From Glossina fuscipes (Eukaryota > Arthropoda > Insecta > Diptera > Glossinidae): a stretch of DNA of 64,000 nucleotides. The DNA lies in NCBI RefSeq assembly GCF_014805625.2, contig NW_023998431.1, positions 4,847,602 to 4,911,601 of the forward strand, written 5' to 3'. The position numbers were made by a program, and so were the translations under genes. Each line of letters begins with the position of its first letter. Positions within the stretch are counted from its first letter, which is position 1. Under the pieces are notes generated by a model. That model was not told where the DNA came from. It did not search any database and worked only from the letters and a program-made list of their open reading frames with translations. Positions 46,894 through 59,413 of the stretch are shown piece by piece.

Positions 46894-49800
46894 ATACATA
46901 TTGTTATATATAAGCTTTGTGCAAAAGTTTCGTGTGTCAAAGCAGGCTTTTGAATACAATAGTAAAAATTGATGTGAGAGAACGTTGCATAAACCGAAAC
47001 GGCGAGTCTGAAGCCTGAACGAAATGTCGGTTAATTGATTTACGTATATATAAGTTTTTATGTATACACATAGAAATATAATTATTCGTAAAAATTATGC
47101 CAGTAAACCTTTGATTTGCTGAATCAAGGCAAACTTACTTCGACGGCGGTGTCGTCGTTTCACTAGAGGCCTCGCGGTTGAGACGAATAAAAGAGATTAT
47201 TACTTTTATGATAATCAGCTTTTTTGTGTTAAAATTTCATTCATTCGTCATTACATTCGCCTGCAGTGTCCAATTCACGTTCGGTTTAAAAATTGCCAAG
47301 TCTGAATATGAAGAGTCTCACCTAAGATTTTTTACAGAAAATTTCTATGCATAAGAAATAAATTGCATGTGGGTAAAACAATCAACTGTGAACATATTTA
47401 ATAAGTCAAATTGGTTCACATCCATGAAAATATAGGTATACGACATGTGGATGTGTGGATCAAAAGGCGTGTGGAGGAGAAGGACTGTATGCTAATACAT
47501 TTCATATTTATATTTGTGCTTATATTTTTAAAAAAATTATTTTAGTTTTCGTAAATAAATAGCAATCAAATCTTAAATGAGTCAAGTTGACTCGAATCTG
47601 GCGTTAAAAGAGATCTCATTTAGAATGCGGTGCAAGGAAGACTTCCTTTTATATCGTCTGGGCGAAGAGAAAATGCTTTCAACGAATCCTGTTTATTTGC
47701 CACAAAACGTGACAACTTCCTTACTAGAAAACATATTTCGGCGTTGCGATATGTGTCTCTACGGCCGTTGCTTGTTGTTATCAGATATCCAAGCTGTCAA
47801 AATGAAAAAAAAAAAAACAGAAGAAAACATGACTTCAGACATGTGTGTCCTCTGCCCGTAGTGTTGAGGCCATCTGGGGGCATATTCCCGTTTCATATTT
47901 AAATACCTAGTGTACGAATTATAAGCAAAAACTAATTGAAAAGAAATATTTTAAAGTAGACTGACTATCGATGAACATAGAATTTCACTCAATGAAACGA
48001 AATTTGCATTTATTGTTTAATATAAGGAGTTAAGAAATCATGCTTGCACTACAGCAGAGCATTTAAACGAATTTGTTGGTTATCAAAATGTTCCCCTAGA
48101 GTCTTTGCTTTATTTAAACGAACGAAATTTAAAGGATCGCTTCTTTGAAATACTAATCCCCTAATTAGAATGTATTGGTTATTGCTATATATATTTACTC
48201 GTGACTCGGCATTAATTAATTATTATGTTAATCGGTTTATGTAAAATATGAATCAGAGGGAGAATTATTAATACTTTATTACATACTATAAAGTGTGTGA
48301 TGGATTACAAAAATTATGTGCATTTCGTAGTGTATATTATACTAAGCATCGTCCAATTGATTATCATATTTAAAGGATTAATAGAACGAGCGATGGCTTC
48401 TTATTTATTTAATTATTTTTTCTTTTCCGAGCTTATGTCCTCACGTTTCCTCCCAAATTCTTTTCTCTGAGCGGAATGCTAATGCTAAATCAGTAGAGGA
48501 TTCATTCAGAATCAAACGGCGTTGCAAGCAAACGTGAAAAAATCTTTATCAGCCTGCAGGTATCTTAATCTCTTTCGCTCTTCTAAGCAACTAGATATCT
48601 CTCCGGTTAACTGAAGAAATATTTTGACGACACATTGAAGAACTTTGACATATTCGATATGCGGTTTTAAAAAAATGCCAAACACGTCTTAAGAAAAGAA
48701 GAAAATATGTAGTTATTTTAAATTTAACCCGATGCGTGGGCCTTTAAGAAAAAAAATCAAGTAAAAAATACAAGTCTTTGCCATCGAATCTTTTATCGCC
48801 AACGCCACAAAAAAAGAAGAAAGGCGGATTTCTAGTACTCTATAAGATTAGGTTGATTTGGCCGGTTTTTTTTCTCTTCTCTTTTTGTATTTACGCTGTA
48901 GGATCACCCATAGCATGTGCGGGAAAATTCTTTTCTAAACTATGCCATACCCATATACAAGTGAAAACGCTATGCGTTGTTATTCATAATCATTCGAAAA
49001 TACTTTCAAAAAAAAATTCGCATTTTTTCTCTTGTTTAAGATTTCGCGAAAAGGATCCTGTTCATAGCTGCGATGCGACTTTCAATTGAATAATCTTTTT
49101 GATCGGTTGTTAAGTCACTAACACTAATATTTAATTTTTTATTTGTAATAACTGCGATTTCATATTATGTTTGATGTTGAATTGATGTATATATATGATA
49201 TTATTTTCACACCATATTAATAGCATTATTATACATAAATAAGTTATCTTTTTTATTGTTATTGTTGCTATTACCATGGCAATGTGATAACATAAACGTT
49301 TGTAAATATCACACAATAAGAAAGCTAATCTATGACAATTCAATAAAAACTAATAGTCCGACAAACTTAAAATACGCTGGCATTTGATAAATATATATAT
49401 ATATATATATATCGTACATGTATATAGATATATATACATATTTGTTTATGGAATATACGACTCAAACAATCGAAGAGAAATCATAATTAGTAATTCGACA
49501 CATACACGTAGAGTATTTTGTTTATTGCAAAGAAGGTCGTATTGACGTCGCCGAGAAACGCATTGATCGCCGAGGCTATGTGATTACACCAAAGAATATC
49601 AAGAGAACCGCGAAAATTATTCTCCGGTAATCGGAAAGCAAAGTTGCGTAAAGTGGAAGACATCCTGGCGATAGCGACCTGCTTTTGAAGTGGGCACAAA
49701 TTTTACTCGCTTTGGAACAAAAACATCGACGTATTAATGGTTTGCAGCACTATTTAGTGTTGCTTAAGTGCAATAAAAAGCATTTTTTTGTGCAAGATGC

Positions 49801-50600
49801 GGAAATCGATGGAAAATATATCCATCGTTACTCTCTTGAATCGAATCGACAGTCCGCTGAGCAGAGGCAGAAAGGAATTAATAAAAGCCGCGTAAAACTT
49901 AATAACGGCCGATAACTATTTTTCGTGTACGTGTGTGCATATCCGTGTTTTTGGAAGGCACACAATGTTCTAATCATTGATTTTCTTGAAAAAGGAAGAA
50001 CGATGAACAGCGAGTTTTATATGGTGCTTTTGGTTCGATTAAGGGAGCAACAAAACTTACAGAACTACCTCAGATTGTGAAGAAAAATGTACTTTTTCTT
50101 ATCTACATTTTATCTGTTTACAAATGTCAAAGCGATGCTCTTTGTAGAACGATCTGAAGCAAATGATAAATTCATTTGCTGAAACCAAAGCACAGTTGTA
50201 TGAAAAACGCGTCGAATTATAAGGCTTGAGGCGTGTTGTAAAAATGATAACTTATATAAATAAATAATTTTAAAAAAATGCAAAATGTTAGGGAAGGCAT
50301 TGAGACGAGGAATCTTATGTCAAATACTCACAGGTCGGACCTTTCGAACCCAATCTAATGTATTGCTTTAACACCGTCATATAAAAGTAAGCCAAGGAAG
50401 TCATATTATATATGAATCACTACTAGATATTACAAGTACGCGTATCAAGTACATTTTCCGAAGAGAGGGAATAATCAAAATTATAGCATATTATGAAAGA
50501 TTATGCTGGAATTTCGACATTTCGTTGTATTTTGTTTAAGCTCTACCCAATAGAGTACTTTTTCTTACCAAAGATGCTCTTAAGAATTTTACGTAAGTAC
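46894..50600. other. Non-coding, nothing firm
   Basis: Contains an AT microsatellite at 49,391-49,412. The ORFs at 47.6, 48.8 and 49.7 kb have no recognised motifs. A slightly GC-richer patch at 49,540-49,720 is unexplained. Confidence 0.45.
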
Positions 50601-50717
50601 AAAGTATGTAAGCCTACCCTCATGGCGCCCGATAGAGCACGAGTTAATTTGATAAGCGATAACTGACGCCCCCAAGGAGGAGGGGCAATCCCCGTTGAGG
50701 GGGGCCTTACTATTGCT
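50600..50717. other. GC-rich leader beside SINE
   Basis: An unusual G-rich stretch with GGAGGAGGGGC and GTTGAGGGGGGCC directly in front of the SINE copy. It is not present in front of the 34.8-kb copy. Confidence 0.5.
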
Positions 50718-50892
50718 GAGTATCCGCCTAAGTGGTCGAGTAGGCAAGAGTGTCGACTAGCAACTCAGTGATCGTGGATTCAAATCTCAAGTGCCGCAGA
50801 GTTTTTAATAAAGCCGAAAACCTTAGATGCTAGCGCTTTAAGACTTTACTCTTAGAATTTATTCTCTGGCTAAATTAAAAACAATAATATTG
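50718..50892 (+). repeat. tRNA-Ser-like SINE, copy 2 (best preserved)
   Basis: The head 'CTAAGTGGTCGAGTAGGCAA' is a good box A. 'GACTAGCAACTC' mimics the tRNA-Ser(GCU) anticodon arm, and box B is GTGGATTCAAATC (50,774-50,786). The body matches the 34.8-kb copy ('GAGTTTTTAATAAAGCCGA', 'GACTTTACTCTTAGAATTTATTCTCTGGCTAAATTA' as separate blocks), with an ACAATAATATTGTTG tail. Because the same non-tRNA body follows both heads, this is a SINE and not a tRNA gene. Confidence 0.85.
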
Positions 50893-51365
50893 TTGAGTAA
50901 TCGTAAATGAGAAAAGGCGACTCTCACCCAATTTTCCGTAGGGACGTCCCAGCAGTCAGGCAAGAAGGCCTTCGTCCTAATGGTGTGGTGGGAAGCGCAT
51001 TATCATACCGACAATTTAACGATTTGCCGTCCTATGGACTTATGCCGTGCTATACAGGTAGATAGGTATTATCTTGTTGCACGCAGCCGGAGCAACGCTT
51101 ACCGTTGGACCATTCATATGCACCGGAAGACCACCCGGCGGATTATATTTTCTTGAGGTAGAAATGCTTCTGAGAACACGACATCACGTAGCACACACTA
51201 AAGTATGCTCCAACCCTCTAATACTTCGCGATATCGTCAGAACTTCAGTAAATTTGACGGCCTCGATGGCAGCGAACCGAATGGGACAAGAAAATCTCTT
51301 CTTTTGTGACACAGGAGAACCCTCTTCCTCCGTACAGCCGAGCAGCTCTATTATATAAGAGCTTT
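50893..51365. other. Unassigned GC-richer block
   Basis: About 470 bases of clearly higher GC than the surroundings. The longest ORF is plus 51,074-51,358 (94 codons, Ala/Gly/Thr/Ser-rich) and ends in a stop. I recognise no domain. The composition suggests past coding or an insertion of foreign repeat, possibly with the SINE nested next to it. Confidence 0.4.
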
Positions 51366-51699
51366 AAAACTTGCTGCAGTATACAACAAATTAATTTTTT
51401 TGGTCGTTGGGTAAGTCAAATTCTCCACCAAAAAAAAGAGCGAAATTAACAAGTAGAAAAGTTATATTCGCCACTGGCCCTAATCTCGCATACTCACCGC
51501 CTTTCGCGTTCTACTCTCCAAGTTCTTTTATTTGAGACCCAAATCGCTGGTATTATTAAGAAAGAAGTAATCGCGGCGTCTACCATATTCATTTTAGAAT
51601 TAACGCATTTTAGGCAGATAATATATTCCGTCCTGTTTGCCTTGTGATTAATATGCATGAAATCGTGAAAATGTGAAAAAATTAAAATTTAATCAATTG

Positions 51700-52008
51700 T
51701 AACTTTTCGTGGGCATAGCCGACTCTTCCCATTTTCGGACGTAAAGGGTACACTCTTTCATAAAGTTAAAGTGAAAAATGTCAGGCTTCTAAATTTTATA
51801 ATTTCTGAGAAACAAGCAAAAATCAAGAAATGTTTGTTAAGAAAAACGGAGTTGCGTTCATTTAACGTTCCATTGCGGACTTCTGCTCTGACCAATTTGG
51901 TCCATTTTCAATATCAACCTGCGTGCAAAAACATTCAATGTTTCTACCAAATTTGAAGTCTATATCTACAGTTTTGCCACCCGGAAAATGTTTACAACAG
52001 ATTTTACA

Positions 52009-52039
<31 letters not shown>

Positions 52040-52192
52040 ACAGGCTAAATCAACTCAGATTTTCATGCTGATCAAGAATAAATGTACCCTATAGAGACTC
52101 TGAAGTGTCTGTCTGGGTGTTACATACATTATGAGAAAAAACCAAGTACAGAAAACAAAGAGTATACCCCATCTTACAGTGAAGGGTATAAA
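51700..52192 (-). repeat. Dispersed repeat family A, copy 7 (minus)
   Basis: In reverse: 'GTTTTGCCACCCGGAAAATGTTTACAACAGATTTTACACAGACGG', tandem GGGCAGAC units (52,011-52,043), 'TGATCAAGAATAAATGTACCCTATAGAGACTCTGAAG', 'CTGGGTGTTACA' and a terminal 'GAAGGGTATAAAA'. ORFs on both strands are by-products. Confidence 0.7.
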
Positions 52193-54939
52193 AATAAAAT
52201 GCGCTAACGTAGGAAACCATATCTTTTTACTTAATTTGAGCGGATGTACGGGAGTTGGACAATAAATCAAAATATATGTACATGAAATAGCCATTCAAGC
52301 AAATCACCTGAATAAGATACCTTTATAAGCTGATCCAGCTGAATGAAATTATTGCTGGAGAACGCTATTAACAAACAGCGGATGGTGAAATTAAACCAAA
52401 AATTAAAAGTAGTGTAATGGCTGTATGCAAAAAAACATTCTCGTGGCGCTAAAAACATCTGACTGCAAGATGCTGGAAAATGTCTCCTGTGCCTTTAGTA
52501 CGAAATTCATATTCTGTCGGCAAAATGAGAGAAATAATTGTTAATGAAAATCTGAATAAAAGAGTGTCCATTTTGTTGTTGTTTTTATTTATAATAAGCG
52601 CTCAGTTTCACTAAAGGGTTCCCCGTTTCATACGCATAATCCCAATAAATTTAAACGATGGGCGTTTGGGCCAACGTGGCTGACTTTAGGATTTGACTTT
52701 GTGACCTTAATGAAGATGATTTGTGATTTATTCCGAAAGACGGATGGACGGACGTAACTAAATCCAGTTTCTAGTATTTATATTAAGCCGGAGTCTACAC
52801 CAAGTAAAAAGATTTTGACTCGGACACTGGGACTATATTATATTTAAAAATATGGGCATAACGAATTTAAAATCGCGGCCTATCTTTATGATTTTTTGGT
52901 GTTATGTTATACTTCCTCGTGCGATTTTAATTTGATCTCTTCGTTGCATGTATGAGTTATTAATGAGAGAACCTGTCGACTGTTTCACTATATCGCCTAC
53001 GGTTATATATGTATATGTGTACGCGATATGCATAAGATATGTGAAATTTAACCGCATTCAAGCCGGTTGCAACCGTATTAAAAAGGCAGAAATGAGTGCG
53101 TTCGTATGTTCAGACACGAATGTGCCTATAAAAAATATTTCAGTAATTCATTCATAAGCTGACCGTTAACCTCTTTCCTCGTATAACTTTTTTTTGACAT
53201 TTTTTTATTTTGGTTTTTTATTTATTTTATCATAAAATATTTATATATTTTTGTTTACCCTTTTTTTCATACTTCCATGCGTCTTTGTTTTTTTTTTTTT
53301 TTTTTTTTGTCAATTTTTTACGTTTACAAGTATGCATATGTTAAATATTCAGACAAATAAATAAACATACACACATATGCACACAATATTTATGCAAATA
53401 TAAGGACATACACTTCGTCAGGCAACTGCATGAAATACGATGTGATAGTGAATTTTTAATGCCTTTTAAACACGTAGTCCATATACGTCGCATACAGTTG
53501 TGTGCAATTAGTTGTTGTTATTTGAATTTCTCTTTGCCTACGCATTGCACGCATTTGTGTGGGTGTTATGCTTAATGTTTATCTGTTGATAATTATAAAA
53601 TATATGAACAAATGTTCAATTGTTTTTTTTCTTTTTTTTCTTTTTTATTATTGTTATTATTATAATTATTATTATTATTATTATTATTGTTTAAAAATCA
53701 TTCAATTTTATGAACTCTTTCTCTCTCCGTCACTTTCTATCTTTCTCTACTTTTTGTAGAAGTTTGCGCGATATGTATTAATAGTTTAATTAAAAAATTC
53801 GCGAAATATGAAAATCAGAAATAAACAAAATAAGTGTTCCTTGTATACTACATCCTTGAAATCCTCAAATTATATGATGTCATTTTTTCCATCTATATAT
53901 GTTAGGCTGTTCAACCCCTTTTGAAATGATATTCTGAATGACCTTGAAGATAATCATCTGTATCGACTACTGCTACGATTATTTCTTCCGATGAAAAAGT
54001 GCATTTTTTTCTTTTAAGATTACATGAAATTTGAAGAGCACGGCGTCTCGTGCTGATCTATTTGTTGCTATTGATTGAGTTCTCTTGAAATATATTAAAA
54101 AATGTATTAAGCAATAATATTACTTTCTTGTCGAGGCGAAATCTTCAATTTTACGCATTTAAAGGCTAACAAAAAATGGGACGAAATTTGGCGGAAAGCT
54201 CATCATGAATATGAATATTCTAAAGAAAGTCATACTTTATGATGATAATATCAAAATAAAATGAATGCTTTATGAAGGTATATTGTGGAAAGTAAATTTC
54301 AGATGAAGTTGACAGTAGAGTGCAATTGCCATTTCGCAATGCCTGTCGAGCAATCCTCGTAAAAGTGTGCGTGAATGTGTGTTTGGCTGTGTATGTACGC
54401 TTGGTTACACCACCATCACCTATAATTCTCAGCCCTTCACTCACTAGTTATAAACAATATGTTCATTAAATATGAATTTTATTTGAAGTACGTACCGTTG
54501 TTATTGTTGTTGTACGTACTTATCGCTGCTCATTTTCGGTATGCATTTCGTGTGAATGAATTATGGCGGGACTTGTGCGTGCATATATATTAGTTCGATA
54601 TGAGCATAATTGTTTTGCCTTTTCTTTCTTTTTTTTGTTTTGTTGTTTCTTCATTATTTATAATAATCATTTAATGCGAATTAATTGTTTAAAAATGATT
54701 GAAAATATTATACGCATAGGTATATAGGTGTTTATGTATGAAGAAGTATTATGTTTAAGTGCGTAAAAAACAAAAATGAATATAATTTAAATACTTGCGT
54801 AACCTTATTAAGCGCAAACAATTATTATTTATTAAAATTATTTTAAAATTATTTAATTGATTTATTTAAAAAACATGTACGCGGTAATGGAAAAGTGCCG
54901 GGCATCGATTACTAAGAAAATCCCGGTAATGTTGTTTCT
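52193..54939. other. Non-coding, AT-rich
   Basis: Contains T homopolymers (53,288-53,308) and an ATT microsatellite (53,655-53,690). A short tract with 'GACGGATGGACGGACG' at 52,738 may be a further repeat fragment. No gene supported. Confidence 0.45.
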
Positions 54940-55150
54940 CTTTTATACTCTACATCACTTGTGGTGCAAGGGTGTATTAAGCTAAGTGCGGATATAAACG
55001 ACATCCGGAACGAGTCGAGATAGACCCAGCTTTTACTATAGTAATCGGTTCAGAAGCAGTTGCTGAAGCCATTTAAAGTTGTGTGTCCGTCTAGCCATCT
55101 TACTCGATTCGCTTTCTTTTGTTAAACCACAATTTTTAATAGGCCGTATC
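54940..55150 (-). repeat. Dispersed repeat family B, copy 1
   Basis: 'TATACTCTACATCACTTGTGGTGCAAGGGTGTATTAAGC' forms a hairpin around CCAC/GTGG-like arms. It is followed by 'GTGCGGATATAAACGACATCCGG'. The same arrangement occurs at 63,155. The strand is arbitrary. Confidence 0.55.
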
Positions 55151-55671
55151 GGTCCACTTCTTTAAGCAGTAACTAAATTGTCACAGCAGCGAGGGGTAAG
55201 CTATGTAATGTGGGACCACAGAGCGCTATGGTATTTTTACTTGTATTAGTCTGGCAACTCTGTCGCGCTGCATAGTCGTCTATATTTTGTTTCGGCAATT
55301 AACATTTTAATTTTTTGTTGCATTTCGTGGCTATTCTGCCTTATAGTGTGTGAATTTATAATATACTTTGAGAAGAAAGTGAGTGAATTCAAAGTAAAAG
55401 AAATATTTTTTCTTTAAGCTTTGATTCATTGGACTTTTGCAAACAAAAATTTTGAGCTCTGATATAAATCTCTCTTTTTTTTTTGTTTTCTCTCTTTTTC
55501 TCTGTTATTTTTTCGCTGTTTGTAGTTTGTTTTGCTATTGATCTCTCGTTACAGTGTTAACGTAACAGAGAAGTTTTGCACAAATTGGTTGATAAATTTT
55601 TATGTTCAGGATTTTTTTTAGCGATTTGTGCATCTGTTCTTCATAATCCACAACTGTGTTTTTGACTGGAC

Positions 55672-56507
55672 ATGGAGTCGCACCTTGTCGGGCGAAAACG
55701 GGCCCGGAATCTGATAGATTCGTTTCTTGTTGGCTCTGCGGGCGCTTTGGTCAGGCAAAGTGTGCCGGTATTCTCGGCCGTGCTGCTGACGCAGTCGCTG
55801 ACCCGTCTAAAGGCTTAAGATGGTCATGTCCTGACTGTAGACAGCGGAACATTGATTTTTATAAACTTTTCACGTAGACCCGTTATGGTTTCTCGGAATT
55901 GAGTAGAAATCTCGGCTCCTTGTGGGCAAAGTTTGAGCTCATTAAGTCTAGGTTTGATGAGTGTCGTTTTATTGGACACTCATCTTCTACTCGTAGCGTA
56001 GCGTGTGCGACGTCACCTCTGGCTTTCTCCAAATCTGATTCGTTGGTGCAAGTTACCGCTCCCTCTAACTCTAAAATGAACAGTAATGTTTCCGATATTG
56101 CTGAGTCGTTTGGTAGCAAAACAGTTACAAACAAACCGGCAAGTCCGTCGGTTTTAAGCTACGCTAAAGTGGCAACTCGAAAGTCTCCTACCGTGAACCC
56201 CCCTCCTGTTCCAAATAATGACGTTTGCTTGACGGCAGTTCTTCCCAGAAAAGCAATATTTGTGTCAAGACTGGCACCTGAAACATCGGTGGATAACATA
56301 AAAAGTTATCTGGCGACGAAAGCCCCATCAGTCAACTTAAAGCGCGTTAGCATCTTCAAAATGGCTCCTTCTCAAGCTAGGGCAATCTCCTATTTTAAAA
56401 TATCAATTCCGACTGAAAACAGTGATATGTTGTTAAACAAATCACTGTGGCCAGTAGGATCGTTAATTAAGGAATTTATCCCTCGAGATCGTCCCCGTAA
56501 TACCTAG
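55672..56507 (+). pseudogene. LINE ORF1, PHD-like zinc finger protein (broken)
   Basis: The main frame runs from at least 55,680 to the stop at 56,505-56,507. It holds a Cys-rich motif 'SCWLCGRFGQAKCAG', about 20 residues, then 'LRWSCPDC' (55,725-55,845). This C-x2-C..C..W-x-C-P-x-C pattern is that of PHD-type fingers in CR1-clade ORF1 proteins, which bind the LINE RNA or chromatin. The only nearby ATG (55,672) is in a different frame, so a small indel separates it from the finger. An in-frame TAG at 55,875 interrupts the ORF. Directly after it the frame continues 'ELSRNLGSLWAKFE' and a Ser-rich linker. From about 56,250 it has a conserved-looking RNA-binding-like segment ('AIFVSRLAPETSVDNIKSYL', then 'VSIFKMA'), resembling an RRM fold. 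No host function is implied. Confidence 0.8.
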
Positions 56508-56510
56508 GCA

Positions 56511-59413
56511 ATAAATAGTCTTTTTGCCTTCAAAAAACTAATTGTTTCTTTAGGCCCACTATCTCTCATTTATCAAAATGTTAAGGGTCTAAATTCGAAA
56601 ATTCGTTCCACTTTCCTAAATTCAGTGAGCACGGAGTTTTTCTGTTTGGCCTTTACTGAAACTTGGCTAAAACCCGATCTTCATTCGTCGGAACTTTTTC
56701 ATAGTTCTTTCCAAGTCTTTAGAAATGATCGAGTGAATCGCATTGGTGGTGGTGTATTAATTGCCATATCTGCGTCAGTCCCGTTCAATTTCATTGAATT
56801 TCCCACTTCTCCTGACGTTGAATTTATCGCTATTCGTGCGAATATGCCTGATAAACATCTATTTATAAGCTGCTCCTATATTCCCCCAAATTCTGATATC
56901 TCCATTTACAGGAAACACGCTGCCCTCATTTGTGAAGTGGCCAAGCGGTCTAGACCCACCGATTTGGTCGTTGCATTGGGTGACTTCAATTTGCCTCAAG
57001 TCAGTTGGTGTAACACTGATAATTTTGGCTGTTTGGTTCCTACTTCAACGTCTGATAGGGCTGTTGTGTTCTTTAGTGAATTGTTTGATCATAATTTGGG
57101 TCAATATAATCGTACCCCTAATTGTAATGGTAGACTGCTTGATCTCTGCTTTGCCAATTTTCCCGAGATTAACGTAAATCGTTGTCCATCTTTTAGTTTA
57201 CCTGAGGATCCTTATCATCCATCAATATGCATTTCCTTTCATCATATGAATCATGGTTTGTTGAAATGCCTTAATGTGCCAAATCAAACTTTTTTAAATA
57301 ATTATTATGATTTTCATAAAATCAATATTGTATTGCTAAAACATCGTCTTTCACATTTGACGCTTGATTTCTCAACCGGTAGTATTGAAAGCTTATTGTC
57401 ATCGTTCTACAATACATTAAATCTAGCTATTGCTACATCTGTTCCGATCAAGCAGTGTCGACCTCGAAGCAGGTGTCCCCCGTGGTTTAATAAGACAATT
57501 AAATACCACAAGAATAGAAAAAACTCGCTATTCAAAAAATATTCGAAAAGTGTCTCTGCGCTCGACTATGTCGCTTACTCGGTGGCGAGGCGTAGATGTA
57601 ACTACGTCAACCATCATTATTACTGCAGATACCTTCAGTCCATTAAATCCTGTCTGTTTGCTAATCCTAAATTCTTCTTTATATTTGTTAACTCTAAAAG
57701 AAAAATTTCCACATATCCCTCTCATGTTTCTTTTAATGGCTCTGATTCCTCGGATGATTTTGAAATCTCAAATCTATTTGCTCAGTATTTCCGACGAAAC
57801 TTTTCGATTGCTAATTTCGATTTACCAGCAAACTACCCATATCCTATAACTAACTCGGTTTCAACACCTAACTTGGTTATTTCGGAAGATGATGTTTTCA
57901 AAGGGTTGACTTCTCTAAAATACAGTTGTTCGCCTGGACCTGATGGAATTCCATCATGTGTACTTAAATCTTGCGCTGTCGAGTTATGTGGTGTGATCTC
58001 AAAGATTTTTAACATGTCCTTGTGTTTAGGTGTTTTCCCTTCATGTTGGAAGAGTAGTTTCCTTATTCCTATCCACAAGAGTGGAAGTAGACAATTTGTT
58101 GAGAACCACAGAGGCATAGCCAAGTTGAGTGTCTTGCCCAAGTTGTTCGAGCGTATTGTGACCCAGCATTTGCCCTTTGCCATTAATTCGTATATTTCTC
58201 CGCACCAGCACGGCTTTCGAAAAGGTCGATCTACAGTCACCAGCTTGTTAGAGTTTACCTGTCATGTTTTCAAGGCTTTTTCTAGTGGTTCTTGCACAGA
58301 TGTTATTTATACTGATTTAAGCAAAGCATTTGATATGGTTAACCATAGACTACTTATCTTTATACTCCAAGCCTCTGGTTTCCCACCCTACTTAGTGAAA
58401 TGGATAAGCTCTTATCTGCACAATAGATCCTTCAGGGTTTTGTTTAACTCCATCACCTCGGATGAATTTCCCGTTACGTCTGGCGTACCTCAAGGAAGTC
58501 ACTTAGGTCCTATTTTATTTAGTTTATACATTAACGATCTCCCATCGGTGGTTAATTCCAGCCAGATTTTAATGTATGCTAATGATGTGAAACTGTTTTC
58601 TTCCTTCTTTGTTTAATCGCAATCACATCAGCTTCAAGGTGATTTGGATAATTTTGTTGCATGGTGCTCTTTGAATCTTCTGAAACTAAGTCTGAGTAAA
58701 TGTAAGAAGCTTTCATTCTCAAGAAGAAAGTCATTCATTACTCAGTATTTCATAGATTCGCATAAGTTGGAGGACGTCGATTCGATCACAGATTTAGGCG
58801 TTCTATTTGACCATATGTTACGTTTTAACTTGCATATTGAGCTCTCGATTAGCAAAGCTAGGTCCGCGCTTGGTTTTTTAAAAAAGTGGTCCAAAGAGCT
58901 TGATGATCCCTACATTACGAAAAGGCTGTACATGTGTTTGGTCAGACCCATACTCGAGTATCCTCAGTTGTGTGGTCTCCTTCATATAGGTGCTACATAG
59001 ATTCAATTGAATCTGTTCAAAAGCAATTCTTGCTGTTTGCCCGTAGAAATTTGGGTTGGGATCCGATTGCCTCTCTTCCTCCGTATGAAAATATGTTGCT
59101 GTCCCTACCGTCTCTTAAGAAACGTAGGTTTGTTCTTGGCGTTTCCTTTCTAATTAAAGTAATAAATGGTGCTATTGACTCGCCTTCATTACTTGGTGAA
59201 ATAAGCTGTAATGTCCCTAACCGCTTCTCTAGGCACTTTATCTTGGTTAAGCTTAATCAGTGTAAATTTAATTATGAGCTGTTCAATCCGCTCAGAGTCG
59301 TTTGCAAGAACCTAAATGACGTCTACCACTTATTCTCCTTATCGGACTCTTTAAAGTCCATTAAAGCAACATTGCTTAATACGCGCTATTTACCTATGTC
59401 GTATTTAAACTAG
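56511..59413 (+). pseudogene. LINE ORF2, endonuclease-reverse transcriptase (broken)
   Basis: Starts one codon past the ORF1 stop in the same frame. Codon 56,511 is ATA, likely a decayed ATG (reading 'NSLFAFKKL' after it). Order of parts: AP endonuclease from 'LIYQNVKGLNSK' through 'FTETWL' (catalytic Glu), 'VALGDFNLPQVSW' (Asp/Asn pair) and 'EDPYHPSI' (the SDH-type motif, altered). Then the RT: 'SPGPDGIPSCVLK', 'YTDLSKAFDMVNH' (motif A Asp), 'HQHGFRKGRST', 'GVPQGSHLGP', and 'LMYANDVKLF'. In this last block the catalytic pair YADD is YAND. An in-frame TAA follows at 58,614. The same frame goes on with 'NFVAWCSLNLLKLSLSKCKK' to 'RPILEY', where one base is lost near 58,960. A shifted frame completes '..WSPSYRCYIDSIESVQK' to '..LPMSYLN'. 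The total of about 967 codons is normal for CR1-type ORF2. Confidence 0.92.

Noticed and set aside
50718..50800. Functional tRNA-Ser gene
   Set aside because: Stem pairing is incomplete, and the same non-tRNA body and tail follow it in another copy, which marks a SINE.
52011..52043. CRISPR-like or satellite tandem array (GGGCAGAC units)
   Set aside because: Only four 8-base units inside a family A repeat. No spacers, and not a satellite array.
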